Shown here: positions 25,676-34,106 of the stretch, piece after piece
How positions within the stretch are numbered: position 1 is the first letter of the stretch
How the letters are laid out: every line of letters begins with the position of its first letter
DNA from: Streptomyces sp. NBRC 110028
Lineage (GTDB): Bacteria > Actinomycetota > Actinomycetes > Streptomycetales > Streptomycetaceae
Assembly: GCF_001417735.1 (NCBI RefSeq)
Contig: NZ_BBUZ01000030.1
Coordinates: forward strand, 62,001-126,000
Length of the DNA: 64,000 bases
Reading direction: 5' to 3'
Translations under genes and position numbers: made by a program
The notes under the pieces: generated by a model
Databases searched by the model: none
Told to the model about the DNA's origin: nothing
What the model saw: only the letters and a program-made list of their open reading frames with translations

Positions 25676-27838
25676 TCATGACGTGCCGTCGTCCGTCTGC
25701 AGATACGCGGCCGGACGCGGGTAGCGCATCAGCGCCGGACCGGAGCCGTCCGGGTCCTTGTCGGCGTCGGCGGGCCGGGCGGGCCGGGCGGACCGGGCCG
25801 GGGCGGCGGCCCTCAGCTCGGCGGGGTCGTAGTCGATGACCTGGGTCTGCTCCGCGGGGGCCGGCTCCGGCACGGGGTTCGACTCGGGCCGGTAGAGCGG
25901 GATCTGGTCGAGCGCGGTCTGCTCGGCGGAGGTGAGCCCCTGGGCGTACCCGGCCGTCGCGCCCTGGGCCGGAGCCTGCGGCTGGACGACCGGGATCTGA
26001 CCGGTCTGGGCCTGCGCCATCTGCATCTGCGGGCTCTGCATCTGACCGCCTTGCATCTGACCGCCTTGCATCTGGCCGCCCTGCATCTGCGGGACCTGCG
26101 CCTGCGGGGTCTGCATCTGCGGGGTCTGGGCCATCTGCATGTACGACGGCTGGCTCGGCGCCGCCTGGGGCTGCGGCGCCGGGGCCTGCTGCATCTGCCC
26201 CATCTGGGGCTGTTGCATCGCCGCCTGCTGCATCTGCATCTGTGTCTGCCCCATCTGCGGGGCCTGCTGCATCGGCTGCATCTGCTGGGGCATCTGCGCT
26301 TGCGCCGGCGCCTGGTACAGGGGCGTCTGGACCGGGGGAGTGGCGACGTACGCGGGTGCCAGCTCGGCGGGCGGTTGCGACGTCGACTGCCCGGACGACC
26401 CCGACTGCCCGTACGGGTCGGACTGCCCGTACCCGTCCGACGCCACGCCCTGCGGCGCGGGCAGGGCGTTCGCCGAGTACAGCTGCTGCTGCGGTATCTG
26501 CTGCATCTGCAGGATCTGCTGCATCTGCTGCGGCGTCTGCTGGATCGGCGGCTGGGGTTCGGGGGCGGCGGCCGGGGCCGCGGCCAGCTGCGGCATCTGC
26601 TGGTACTGGTAGTCCAGCTGCTGGGCCGGGGCGGAGGAGAGCGGCGCCTGAAGGTCCCAGCCGCGCTGCTGCTCGTAGCTGACCTGGGGGGCGTAGTAGG
26701 AGGTCCCGTAGAGCACCGTGCTCAGTCCGGTCAGCAGCCGCTGCACATCCGGCTGGGAGCGCACCACCAGCCGCATGAACTGGCTGCTGCTGCCCAGCTT
26801 GTTGCCGCATTCGCGCACCAGGACACCGTGCTGGGTGAGGAGCTGGTCCCGTACCCAGGCGCCGTCCGTGCCGCCGGGCAGCTTGACGAAGACGAAGTTG
26901 CCCTGGGAGGGGAAGACCGTCATCCCGGGCAGCCCGGCCAGCTGGGTGGTCATCTCCTGCCGGTCGCGGCTGAGCATGCGCAGGCTCTGCACGTACTCCT
27001 GCCGGTACCGCTTGAGCATGAAGACGATGACCTCGGCGAAGGAGTTCAGATTCCACTTCGGCAGCCGGGAGCGGATCTGCAGGGCCAGCGCCGGATTGGC
27101 GACGAGATAGCCGAAGCGGACGCCGTGCAGTCCGAAGCTCTTGCCGAGGCTGCGCAGCACGATGACGTTGGGCCGCAGGATCGCCTCGTCCACGACGCTC
27201 GGATAGGCCTCGGCGTCGGCGAACTCCAGGAAGGATTCGTCGATCACCACCAGGTCCAGATCGGAGAGCGCGTCCATGAGGCCGATGACGGCCTGGCGGG
27301 AGAGCAGCCCGCCGTCGGGGTTGTTGGGATTGCAGATGACGGCGACCCGCGATCCCCGGGACCGGACGAATTGGACGAACGCCTGCGGGTCGAGCTGGAA
27401 TCCGCTCATTTCCGGGAGCTGGAACATGTCGACCCGCTTGCCGGTCTCCATCGGCTGGTCGGTCCACCGGCCGAAGGTCGGAATCGGCACCGCGAGGCTT
27501 TCCTTCACCAGCAGGTGGTCGATCCAGGTGATCAGCTCGGTCGAGCCGTTGCCCATCGCCATGGTCTGCGGCTGAAGGCCCAGCACATCGGCGAGTTCGG
27601 CGGTGATGGTGTCCGCGGAACTCGGGTAGTACGTGAGGATCTCCCGCAGCCTGACCGCCATCACGGCGAACATGGCGGGGGTGGGGAAGTACGGATTGCA
27701 GGGGATGCAGAAGTCCACAAGCTCCTGTCCGCCACCCGTGATCCCGGCGCGGTTGAGCGCGAAGAAAGACGGGCTGTGGGCGGTGCCACGGAAGAGTTCC
27801 ATGGCATCACCGGAATTGCCGACTGCGGCAACAGTCAC
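25676..27838 (-). CDS. PLP-dependent aminotransferase (class I/II, HisC-like) with long Gln/Met-rich tail
   Basis: A 720-residue protein. GTG 27838 has GGAGG 8 bases upstream. Residues about 20-380 form a fold-type I aminotransferase resembling histidinol-phosphate or threonine-phosphate decarboxylase-type enzymes: N-P-Y-F-P-T-P near the start, N-P-N-N-P-D-G at the cofactor site, D-E-S-F-L-E-F, and the Schiff-base Lys in R-S-L-G-K-S-F-G-L-H-G-V-R-F. From about residue 385 to 720 the chain changes to a low-complexity tail dominated by Gln, Met, Pro and Ala, with M-Q-G-G-Q repeats. It ends in a short acidic/basic segment that includes R-Y-P-R-P-A-A-Y. The tail is predicted disordered. Substrate and tail function are unknown. 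A dyad lies 24-41 bp upstream. Confidence 0.85.
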   Translation of the reverse strand: MTVAAVGNSGDAMELFRGTAHSPSFFALNRAGITGGGQELVDFCIPCNPYFPTPAMFAVMAVRLREILTYYPSSADTITAELADVLGLQPQTMAMGNGSTELITWIDHLLVKESLAVPIPTFGRWTDQPMETGKRVDMFQLPEMSGFQLDPQAFVQFVRSRGSRVAVICNPNNPDGGLLSRQAVIGLMDALSDLDLVVIDESFLEFADAEAYPSVVDEAILRPNVIVLRSLGKSFGLHGVRFGYLVANPALALQIRSRLPKWNLNSFAEVIVFMLKRYRQEYVQSLRMLSRDRQEMTTQLAGLPGMTVFPSQGNFVFVKLPGGTDGAWVRDQLLTQHGVLVRECGNKLGSSSQFMRLVVRSQPDVQRLLTGLSTVLYGTSYYAPQVSYEQQRGWDLQAPLSSAPAQQLDYQYQQMPQLAAAPAAAPEPQPPIQQTPQQMQQILQMQQIPQQQLYSANALPAPQGVASDGYGQSDPYGQSGSSGQSTSQPPAELAPAYVATPPVQTPLYQAPAQAQMPQQMQPMQQAPQMGQTQMQMQQAAMQQPQMGQMQQAPAPQPQAAPSQPSYMQMAQTPQMQTPQAQVPQMQGGQMQGGQMQGGQMQSPQMQMAQAQTGQIPVVQPQAPAQGATAGYAQGLTSAEQTALDQIPLYRPESNPVPEPAPAEQTQVIDYDPAELRAAAPARSARPARPADADKDPDGSGPALMRYPRPAAYLQTDDGTS
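26039..26083 (-). repeat. Three 15-bp tandem repeats encoding Met-Gln-Gly-Gly-Gln
   Basis: Units at 26039-26053 and 26054-26068 are identical; the third, 26069-26083, differs at two bases. They encode the most regular part of the Gln/Met-rich aminotransferase tail. Slippage here could change tail length in steps of five residues without breaking the frame. Confidence 0.85.
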
Positions 27839-27861
27839 GGCGGGACCTCCTCGGTCGCGTG

Positions 27862-27879
27862 GGTCGTGCAATCACGACC
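27862..27879. promoter_or_regulatory. GGTCGTG-N4-CACGACC palindrome in aminotransferase leader
   Basis: A perfect 7-bp inverted repeat around a 4-base centre lies 24-41 bases before the GTG start, either as an operator or as an mRNA hairpin just upstream of the ribosome site. The remaining gap to 28051 contains an AT-rich patch near 27985 but no gene. Confidence 0.4.
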
Positions 27880-28051
27880 GTTGCGGCTCGTCCCTCGAGC
27901 CTGACGCATGATCCCAAAAACGTGGGGGACCTGAGGATTTTCGTGGTGTGTGAGCGAAACCGAGGGACAGGTGTGGCCTGATCGAATAAAATTCCGCCCC
28001 TCGCTCATCCTGTCGTCCGCTCTTGGCGGCGGGGCGGTGGCGGTCGGAGCG

Positions 28052-30427
28052 TCAGACGGGATCGTCCGGCGGACGCTCGCCGTCGGTGAGGGCGGCCCGG
28101 TCCTGGTGCGCTACCCACACAGCTACCTGAGCACGCGAGTTGAAACCAAGTTTGCTCAGAATGTGCTCAATATGGCCCTCGGCGGTGCGCTGTGCTATGA
28201 CCAGTGTCGCGGCGATCTCCTTGTTGCTGAGCCCTCGCGCGACCAGCTGGGCGATCTCGGTTTCCCGGGGCGTCAGCGGCGACGGCCGCTCGGGCACGGA
28301 GGTCTCCCCGGTGGGCAGTTCGTCCTCCAGGGCGTAACGCAGCGCCTCGTCGTAACGGAGCCGGGCACCCTGTTTGACGGCCGCGTTGTACGCCGGTCTG
28401 CCCAGCGCCCGGGCCACGTCCGCCTCGCACTCGTCGTGGTAGTGGACCAGGTGGCCGTAGCCGGACAGCGAGGCGCCGATCGACTGCCAGACGGTCCGTA
28501 CGACGCCCAGCAGCCGCGCCGACCGCCGGTAGTCCCGGTCGGTGGCGGCGATCCAGGCCAGCACCTCCAGGTTGACCCCGACGCCGAGGGGGTCGTCGAG
28601 CGAGCGGTTGAAGGTCAGGCTGTCCTTCTCCAGGGCGGCCGCGCGGGCGGTGTCGCCCTGGCGCCACACCTCGACGCCGAGCGCCATCATCGTGTACGCC
28701 CGGTGCCAGCCCTCGCCGTAGGCGTCGCACACCTCCAGCGACTCCTCGCCCAGCGCGATGGCGCGCGACGAGTCGCCGATGAAGGAGTGGGCCAGGGAGA
28801 GCCGGATGAGGGCCAGCGTGAGCCCGACCGGATCGCCGGTGGCCCGGTGGCGGGCCACCGCCTCCTCGTAGAGGACGATCGCCGTCGAGGCGTCGCCCCG
28901 GTACATGGCGACCATGCCGGAGTAGAGCGCCGCGTACGCCAGGACCGGGGCCAGGCCGAGCCGTTCGCCGATGGCCCGGCTCTCCGCCAGCATGGCCGCG
29001 GCCGCCTTGGTGTCGGACTGGATGATGGCCAGCCAGCTGTTGGTCCACAGCGCGCGGGCCCGTGCCTCCGTCGGCTCCGGGCAGGCGGCGAGCCCCTCGT
29101 CCAGCCAGCGCCGCCCCTCGCCGAGGTAGTAACTGGTGATCCAGTGGTAGAGGAGGTCGGCCGCGATCCCCAGACCACAGCTGGTCTCCTCCGGCTCGGC
29201 GAAGCTGGACTCCAGGGCGCTGCGCAGATTGGCGTGCTCCAGCTGGAGCCGGGTGAACCACTGCACCTGGGCCGGGCCGAACAGCGCGGCGCGCGCGTCG
29301 GCGGCCAGCCGCCGGTAGTAGTCGCGGTGCCGCCGCAGCCGGTCGGGCTCCTCCCCGGAGGCGGCGAGCCGTTCCCGGCCGTACTGGCGCAGCGTGTCCA
29401 GCATCCGGTAGCGCACCGTGGTGTCGTGCTCCTCCCGGAGCAGCACCGACTTGTCCACCAGCTCGGCCACCAGGTCCAGGACGTCCTCGCGGTCGATGCC
29501 GTCGCCCGAGCAGACCGCCTCGGCCGCGTCAAGATCCAGGCTTCCGGCGAAGACCGAGACCCGGGCCCACAGCAGCCGCTCCGGCTCGGTGCACAGCTCA
29601 TGGCTCCAGTCGATCAGCGCCCGCAGCGTCTGGTGGCGGGGGAGCACCGACCGGGAGCCGGTGGTCAGCAGCCGGAAGCGGTCGTCGAGGCGGTCCAGCA
29701 GCTGCTGGACGGACAGGGCGCGCAGCCGTACGGCCGCCAGCTCGATCCCGAGCGGTATGCCGTCCAGCCGCCGGCACACCCGCTCCACGGCGTCCCGGTT
29801 GCTCTCGGTGACGGCGAAGCCCGGCAGGATCGCCCCGGCCCGTTCGACGAACAGCCGCACCCCGTCGCACTGGGCCAGCGCCGCGGTGGACAGCCGCGGC
29901 CCGGCCGCGTGGGGCAGTGCCAGCGCCGGGACGGCCAGGGTCTGCTCACCGGCGGTGCCCAGCGCCTGACGGCTGGTGGCCAGGATCCGCAGCCGGGGCG
30001 CCGCCCGCAGGAGCCGGTCGGCGAGCAGCGCGCAGCCCTGGACCAGATGCTCGCAGTTGTCCAGGATGATCAGCGCCTGCTTGTCGCGCAGATGGTCGAC
30101 GAGGACGTCCAGCGGCGGCCGGGCGGACTGATCCCGGACCTCCAGGGCCTCGGCCACGCTCTGGGCGAGCAGATCCGGGGTTTCCAGGGCGGCCAGTTCG
30201 ACCAGCCAGACCCCGTCGGCGAACGCCCGGCGGGCGTCCTCGGCGATCCGCAGCGCCAGCCGGGTCTTGCCGACCCCGCCCACTCCGGTCAGGGTCACCA
30301 GCCGGGACACGGACAGCATCCGCTTGGCCTCGGCCACCTCGTGCCGACGCCCCACGAAAGTCGTCACCTCGGCCGGCAACCGGCCTGTCTGCCGTCCGGT
30401 CGGGGTGCCCGTTGCCACCGCACCCAT
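28052..30427 (-). CDS. LuxR-type regulator with AfsR-like NB-ARC ATPase and TPR region
   Basis: A 791-residue protein from ATG 30427 (GAGG 6 bases upstream). Residues about 20-330 are a STAND/NB-ARC ATPase: F-V-G-R-R-H-E-V-A, P-loop T-G-V-G-G-V-G-K-T-R-L-A-L-R, Walker B L-I-I-L-D-N-C-E-H-L, and R-I-L-A-T-S-R-Q-A-L. A winged region and about 300 residues of TPR-like helices follow. The last 65 residues are a GerE/LuxR HTH (L-T-P-R-E-T-E-I-A-Q-L-V-A-R-G-L-S-N-K-E-I-A). Such proteins are common in Streptomyces as cluster-situated or global activators. It faces away from the three LAL genes, with the small DUF5999 gene between. Target genes are unknown. Confidence 0.9.
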   Translation of the reverse strand: MGAVATGTPTGRQTGRLPAEVTTFVGRRHEVAEAKRMLSVSRLVTLTGVGGVGKTRLALRIAEDARRAFADGVWLVELAALETPDLLAQSVAEALEVRDQSARPPLDVLVDHLRDKQALIILDNCEHLVQGCALLADRLLRAAPRLRILATSRQALGTAGEQTLAVPALALPHAAGPRLSTAALAQCDGVRLFVERAGAILPGFAVTESNRDAVERVCRRLDGIPLGIELAAVRLRALSVQQLLDRLDDRFRLLTTGSRSVLPRHQTLRALIDWSHELCTEPERLLWARVSVFAGSLDLDAAEAVCSGDGIDREDVLDLVAELVDKSVLLREEHDTTVRYRMLDTLRQYGRERLAASGEEPDRLRRHRDYYRRLAADARAALFGPAQVQWFTRLQLEHANLRSALESSFAEPEETSCGLGIAADLLYHWITSYYLGEGRRWLDEGLAACPEPTEARARALWTNSWLAIIQSDTKAAAAMLAESRAIGERLGLAPVLAYAALYSGMVAMYRGDASTAIVLYEEAVARHRATGDPVGLTLALIRLSLAHSFIGDSSRAIALGEESLEVCDAYGEGWHRAYTMMALGVEVWRQGDTARAAALEKDSLTFNRSLDDPLGVGVNLEVLAWIAATDRDYRRSARLLGVVRTVWQSIGASLSGYGHLVHYHDECEADVARALGRPAYNAAVKQGARLRYDEALRYALEDELPTGETSVPERPSPLTPRETEIAQLVARGLSNKEIAATLVIAQRTAEGHIEHILSKLGFNSRAQVAVWVAHQDRAALTDGERPPDDPV

Positions 30428-30698
30428 CGATGCCTCGCACCAGCTCGGGCGGGCGGTGTCCCCCGCTCGTCCCGAACGGTTACTGTCCAGGCTATGCCCG
30501 AGGGGCGGCCCTCGCAGCTCCCTCGCGGGCGCCACCGAGGGTGAGAGGCGGTCGCCCAGGGTGATCGCGATGCCGGTGGGGCAGGTCAGGTAGCCATCCG
30601 GGGAGTTCTCCCCTCCTCCCGGGGCGGCCCGCCGTTCCATGCTGGTGACCTCGTGAAGAGTTCCGCCGGGTCCTCGGCGGAAAGATCGAAGGTTCGCC

Positions 30699-30893
30699 AT
30701 GTGCCTCCACCAGCCCCCTTGTCCTCCCGCCGACGCACCTGATCACGATTCGGCGCGTCTGGTGGCCTCCCACCCCGAGCAGGGGTGGAGCCTGCTCTGC
30801 AATGGAGTGGTGATCTTCGCGGACACGGGGGAACTGCTCCCCGACGGGCGCGTCATCCCGGCGCCCCGCGCCTGCCCCGACCAGGCGGGATGA
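30699..30893 (+). CDS. DUF5999 small protein
   Basis: A 64-residue protein with the conserved DUF5999 layout: M-C-L-H-Q-P-P-C-P-P-A-D, then H-P-E-Q-G-W-S-L-L-C-N-G-V, then F-x-D-T-G-E-L-L-P-D-G. These small actinobacterial proteins are typically encoded downstream of, or divergent from, regulators and have no known function. Paired cysteines at the start hint at metal binding. It lies divergent from the LuxR-ATPase gene, about 270 bp from its start. Confidence 0.88.
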   Translation: MCLHQPPCPPADAPDHDSARLVASHPEQGWSLLCNGVVIFADTGELLPDGRVIPAPRACPDQAG

Positions 30894-31037
30894 AGGCCGA
30901 CGAAGGGAGATGCCATAGCCGACTCCACGCCTCGTACCCACACGGTGATACGAAACGGCCCGGGACGGCAAAGGTGAACGCCCTCACCACACCTTCCGCT
31001 TCCCGGGCCTCCGTGTCTGTCGCCTCCGCATACCTTC

Positions 31038-31077
31038 GCGATCGACATTGATCGCCAGGATGCTGTTCGTGTAGCCT
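31038..31077 (+). promoter_or_regulatory. Promoter of the first LAL gene with GCGATC-N6-GATCGC operator-like dyad
   Basis: A -35 TTGATC (31048-31053) and a -10 TAGCCT (31072-31077) are 18 bp apart. This puts transcription start near 31084, so an ATG at 31079 cannot be the start codon; GTG 31145 fits. The dyad at 31038-31055 overlaps the -35 box, a position suited to a repressor or a class II activator. Confidence 0.5.
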
Positions 31078-31144
31078 AATGATCGATTCGAGCAGCTTAT
31101 TTATGCGGAATTCCATACCATCGGGGGGTGCGAGGGGGACCACT

Positions 31145-34048
31145 GTGCTGGACCGGGCCAACGATTCCGGTTTACCCAGCATGCTGGTCGGCCGCACCGA
31201 TGAGCTGACCGTGCTGGCCAGCCACGCAGAGGCCGCATGCGCCGGGCGTTCCAGTCTGGTGGTGCTCTCCGGGCCCGCCGGAATCGGCAAGACCAGCCTG
31301 CTGCGCGCCTTCCTCGACAGCGACACCTGCCGGAAGATGACCGTCCTGCACGGCACCTGCGGCCAGGTCGTGGCCGGCTCCGGCTACGGCGGCGTACGGG
31401 CCCTCTTCGGCCCGCTCGGGCTGACCGCCGACGACGTGCACGACTCCCCGCTGCTCCAGGGCAGCGCCCGCCGCGCCCTGCCCGCGCTCGCCCCCAGCCC
31501 CGGTGAGGAGGAACCGGCCTCGCCGGCGACCTCCTACCCGGTGCTCCACGGGCTCTACTGGCTCGCGGTGAACCTCATGACCCAGGGCCCGCTCGTCCTC
31601 GTCCTCGACGACGCGCACTGGTGCGACGAACGCTCGCTGCGCTGGATCGACTTCCTGCTGCGGCGCGCCGACCACCTGCCACTTCTCGTGGTGCTCGCCC
31701 AGCGCACCGAGGCGGAGCCCGTCGCGCCCGCCGTGCTGGACGACATCGTCGCCCAGCCCCGCTCCTCGGCGATCCGGCTCGGCCCGCTGACCGACGCCGA
31801 CGTGGCCGAGATGGCCCGGCGGACCTTCCCCGCCCCCGTCGCACCGTCCTTCGCCGAGCGCGCCGCCGCCGTCTGCGGCGGCAACCCCCTCACCGTCACC
31901 CGGCTGCTGCACCAGCTGCGGGCCAAGGGGGCGCGGCCGGACGACACGGGGATCCGTGAGATCGCCGAGGTCGGCCAGTACGTGGTCGCCCAGTCGGTGC
32001 ACGACCTGTTCGCGCGCCGGCCGGGCTGGGTGCGGGACGTGGCCACCGCGATCGCGGTGCTCGGCGAGGAGGAGCCGGAGCACATCGGCGCCCTCGCCGG
32101 GGTGCCCGCCGCCCGCGTCGAGGAGGCCGTGACGCTGCTGCGCGGCGCCGAGGTGGTGGCGCCGGACCGCCCCGACCTGGCACACGACGTGGTGCGCTCG
32201 GCCGTGCTCGATGCCGCCGGGGCCGACGCGCTGGCCGGCCTGCGCGCACGGGCCGCCCAACTGCTCAGCGACATCGGCCGCCCCGCCGAAGAGGTCGCGG
32301 GCCAGGTGCTGCTGGTGCCCGGCACCACCGAGCCGTGGATGCGCGGGGTGCTGCGCGAGGCGGCCGTCCAGGCCGGGACCCGCGGCGCGCCCGAGGCCGC
32401 CGCCCGCTATCTGCGCCGGGTCCTGGAGGCCGAGCCCGACAGCGTGTCCGCCCACGTCCAGCTGGCCGGGGCGCTCGCCGAGACCCAACCGGCGGAGGCG
32501 ATCGGGCTCCTGAAGGACGCCCTCGATCTCACCACCGACGTACGGGCCAAGGCGCCGATCGCCGTCCAGCTCGGCATGACCTGCCTGACGGTGCAGCAGT
32601 CACCGGCCGCCGTACGGACGCTCGGCGGCGTGCTGGACGCGCTGGAGGCCGAGCTGGGGCCCGGCCCCGAACCCCGCGACCGTGAACTGCTCACCCTCGT
32701 CCGGTCCGCGCTGCTGATCAGCGGCTGCGACGAGAAGGCGACCATCACCACGGTCCGGGAGCGGTTCGCGCGGCTGGCCGAACCGGCCGGGGACACCCCG
32801 GCACAGCGGCAGCTGCTGGCCATGATGACCGTGCTCAGCGCGATGGAGGGCACCTCGGCGGAGCGTACGGTGCGGCAGGCCCGCCGCGCCCTCCACCCCT
32901 CGGGGGTCGCCCTCGGCAACTGGTCGCTGCTCTTCTCCGCGTTCACCCTGAGCCTCGCCGACGAGGTCGGGGACGCGATGGAGGCGCTGGACCGCTCCCT
33001 GCGGTACGGCCAGGAGAACGCCGCGGTGTGGAGTTACGTCCTCAGCCTCTCCACCCGGGCCCTGGTGCTGCGTGACCTCGGCGCGATCCCGGACGCGCTG
33101 GCCGACGCCCAGACCGCCGTGGAGATCGTCGGCCACGAGCGCTGGGGCAGCCATATGACGATGCCCCAGATCGCCCTGGCCACCGTTCTGATCGACCGCG
33201 GCGAGCCCGAACGCGCCGAAGAGTTGCTGGGCCAGGTCACCCGGCCGAACCTGGACGGGTTCGTCATGGAGTACCACTGGTACCTGATGGCCCGCGCCCG
33301 GGCCCGCTGGGCGCTCGGCGACGGCCGCACCGCGCTGCGGCTGCTGCTCGACTGCGGCTCGTCCCTGGAGGAGACCGGGTTCGCCAATCCGTGCTTCATC
33401 CCCTGGTGGGCCGAGGCGGCCTTGGTCTACGCCGCCGAGAAACGGGCCGACGAGGCCCGGGACATCGTCGACCACGGAACCGAACTCGCCCGCCGCTGGG
33501 GCACCCCGCGCGCCCTCGGACTCGCCGCGCTCGCCCGCGGCGTGACCACCCGCGGGGAGACCGGCATCGGCCTGCTCACCGAAGCCGTCGCGCGGTTGGC
33601 AGCCTCACCCGCCCGCGCCGAGCACGCCCGGGCCGAATTCATGCTCGGCACATCCCTGCTGGACGCCGGGGACTCCCGCGGCGCCCGCGAACACCTGCGG
33701 ACCTCGGCCGACCTCGCCCAGAGCTGCGGCGCGCTGGCGCTCGCCAAGAGCGCCCGGCGGCGGCTGGTCGCCGCGGGCGGCCGGATGCGCGAGATCACCG
33801 CCTCCCCGGTGGACCTGCTCACCGGCACCGAGCGCAAGGTGGCCACCCTCGCCGCGGCCGGGGCGGGCAACCGGGACATCGCCCAGTCGCTCTTCGTCAC
33901 GGTACGCACCGTCGAGACGCATCTCACCAGCGTCTACCGGAAGCTGGGGCTGACTCAGCGGGCCGAACTGGCCTCGGTGCTGCGCACGCCGAGCGTCCCG
34001 CACCCACAGGCTCCGGCGTGGGTGTCCGCGGCGCGTGGCCGTCTTTGA
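31145..34048 (+). CDS. LAL (large ATP-binding LuxR) regulator 1, NysRI-like
   Basis: A 967-residue LAL regulator from GTG 31145 (GAGGGGG 6 bases upstream). Residues 43-50 are an intact P-loop, G-P-A-G-I-G-K-T; Walker B is L-V-L-V-L-D-D-A-H-W; helical TPR-like repeats follow; and the C-terminal GerE HTH reads L-T-G-T-E-R-K-V-A-T-L-A-A-A-G-A-G-N-R-D-I-A with V-E-T-H-L-T-S-V-Y-R-K-L. LAL proteins activate secondary-metabolite genes. Its length matches NysRI (966) of the nystatin cluster. Codon 10 (31172-31174) is TTA, so translation should require the bldA tRNA. If Met at 31181 were the real start, the TTA would fall outside the gene. Confidence 0.9.
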   Translation: MLDRANDSGLPSMLVGRTDELTVLASHAEAACAGRSSLVVLSGPAGIGKTSLLRAFLDSDTCRKMTVLHGTCGQVVAGSGYGGVRALFGPLGLTADDVHDSPLLQGSARRALPALAPSPGEEEPASPATSYPVLHGLYWLAVNLMTQGPLVLVLDDAHWCDERSLRWIDFLLRRADHLPLLVVLAQRTEAEPVAPAVLDDIVAQPRSSAIRLGPLTDADVAEMARRTFPAPVAPSFAERAAAVCGGNPLTVTRLLHQLRAKGARPDDTGIREIAEVGQYVVAQSVHDLFARRPGWVRDVATAIAVLGEEEPEHIGALAGVPAARVEEAVTLLRGAEVVAPDRPDLAHDVVRSAVLDAAGADALAGLRARAAQLLSDIGRPAEEVAGQVLLVPGTTEPWMRGVLREAAVQAGTRGAPEAAARYLRRVLEAEPDSVSAHVQLAGALAETQPAEAIGLLKDALDLTTDVRAKAPIAVQLGMTCLTVQQSPAAVRTLGGVLDALEAELGPGPEPRDRELLTLVRSALLISGCDEKATITTVRERFARLAEPAGDTPAQRQLLAMMTVLSAMEGTSAERTVRQARRALHPSGVALGNWSLLFSAFTLSLADEVGDAMEALDRSLRYGQENAAVWSYVLSLSTRALVLRDLGAIPDALADAQTAVEIVGHERWGSHMTMPQIALATVLIDRGEPERAEELLGQVTRPNLDGFVMEYHWYLMARARARWALGDGRTALRLLLDCGSSLEETGFANPCFIPWWAEAALVYAAEKRADEARDIVDHGTELARRWGTPRALGLAALARGVTTRGETGIGLLTEAVARLAASPARAEHARAEFMLGTSLLDAGDSRGAREHLRTSADLAQSCGALALAKSARRRLVAAGGRMREITASPVDLLTGTERKVATLAAAGAGNRDIAQSLFVTVRTVETHLTSVYRKLGLTQRAELASVLRTPSVPHPQAPAWVSAARGRL

Positions 34049-34106
34049 AGGCGACGTCCCGGCGCTTCTCCGCACTCCGAATAAGTGCTCGACATATAGT
34101 CGTTCC

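Noticed and set aside
31079..31144. ATG 31079 as the start of the first LAL gene
   Set aside because: It lies at or before the inferred transcription start and has no ribosome site, while GTG 31145 has a strong one.
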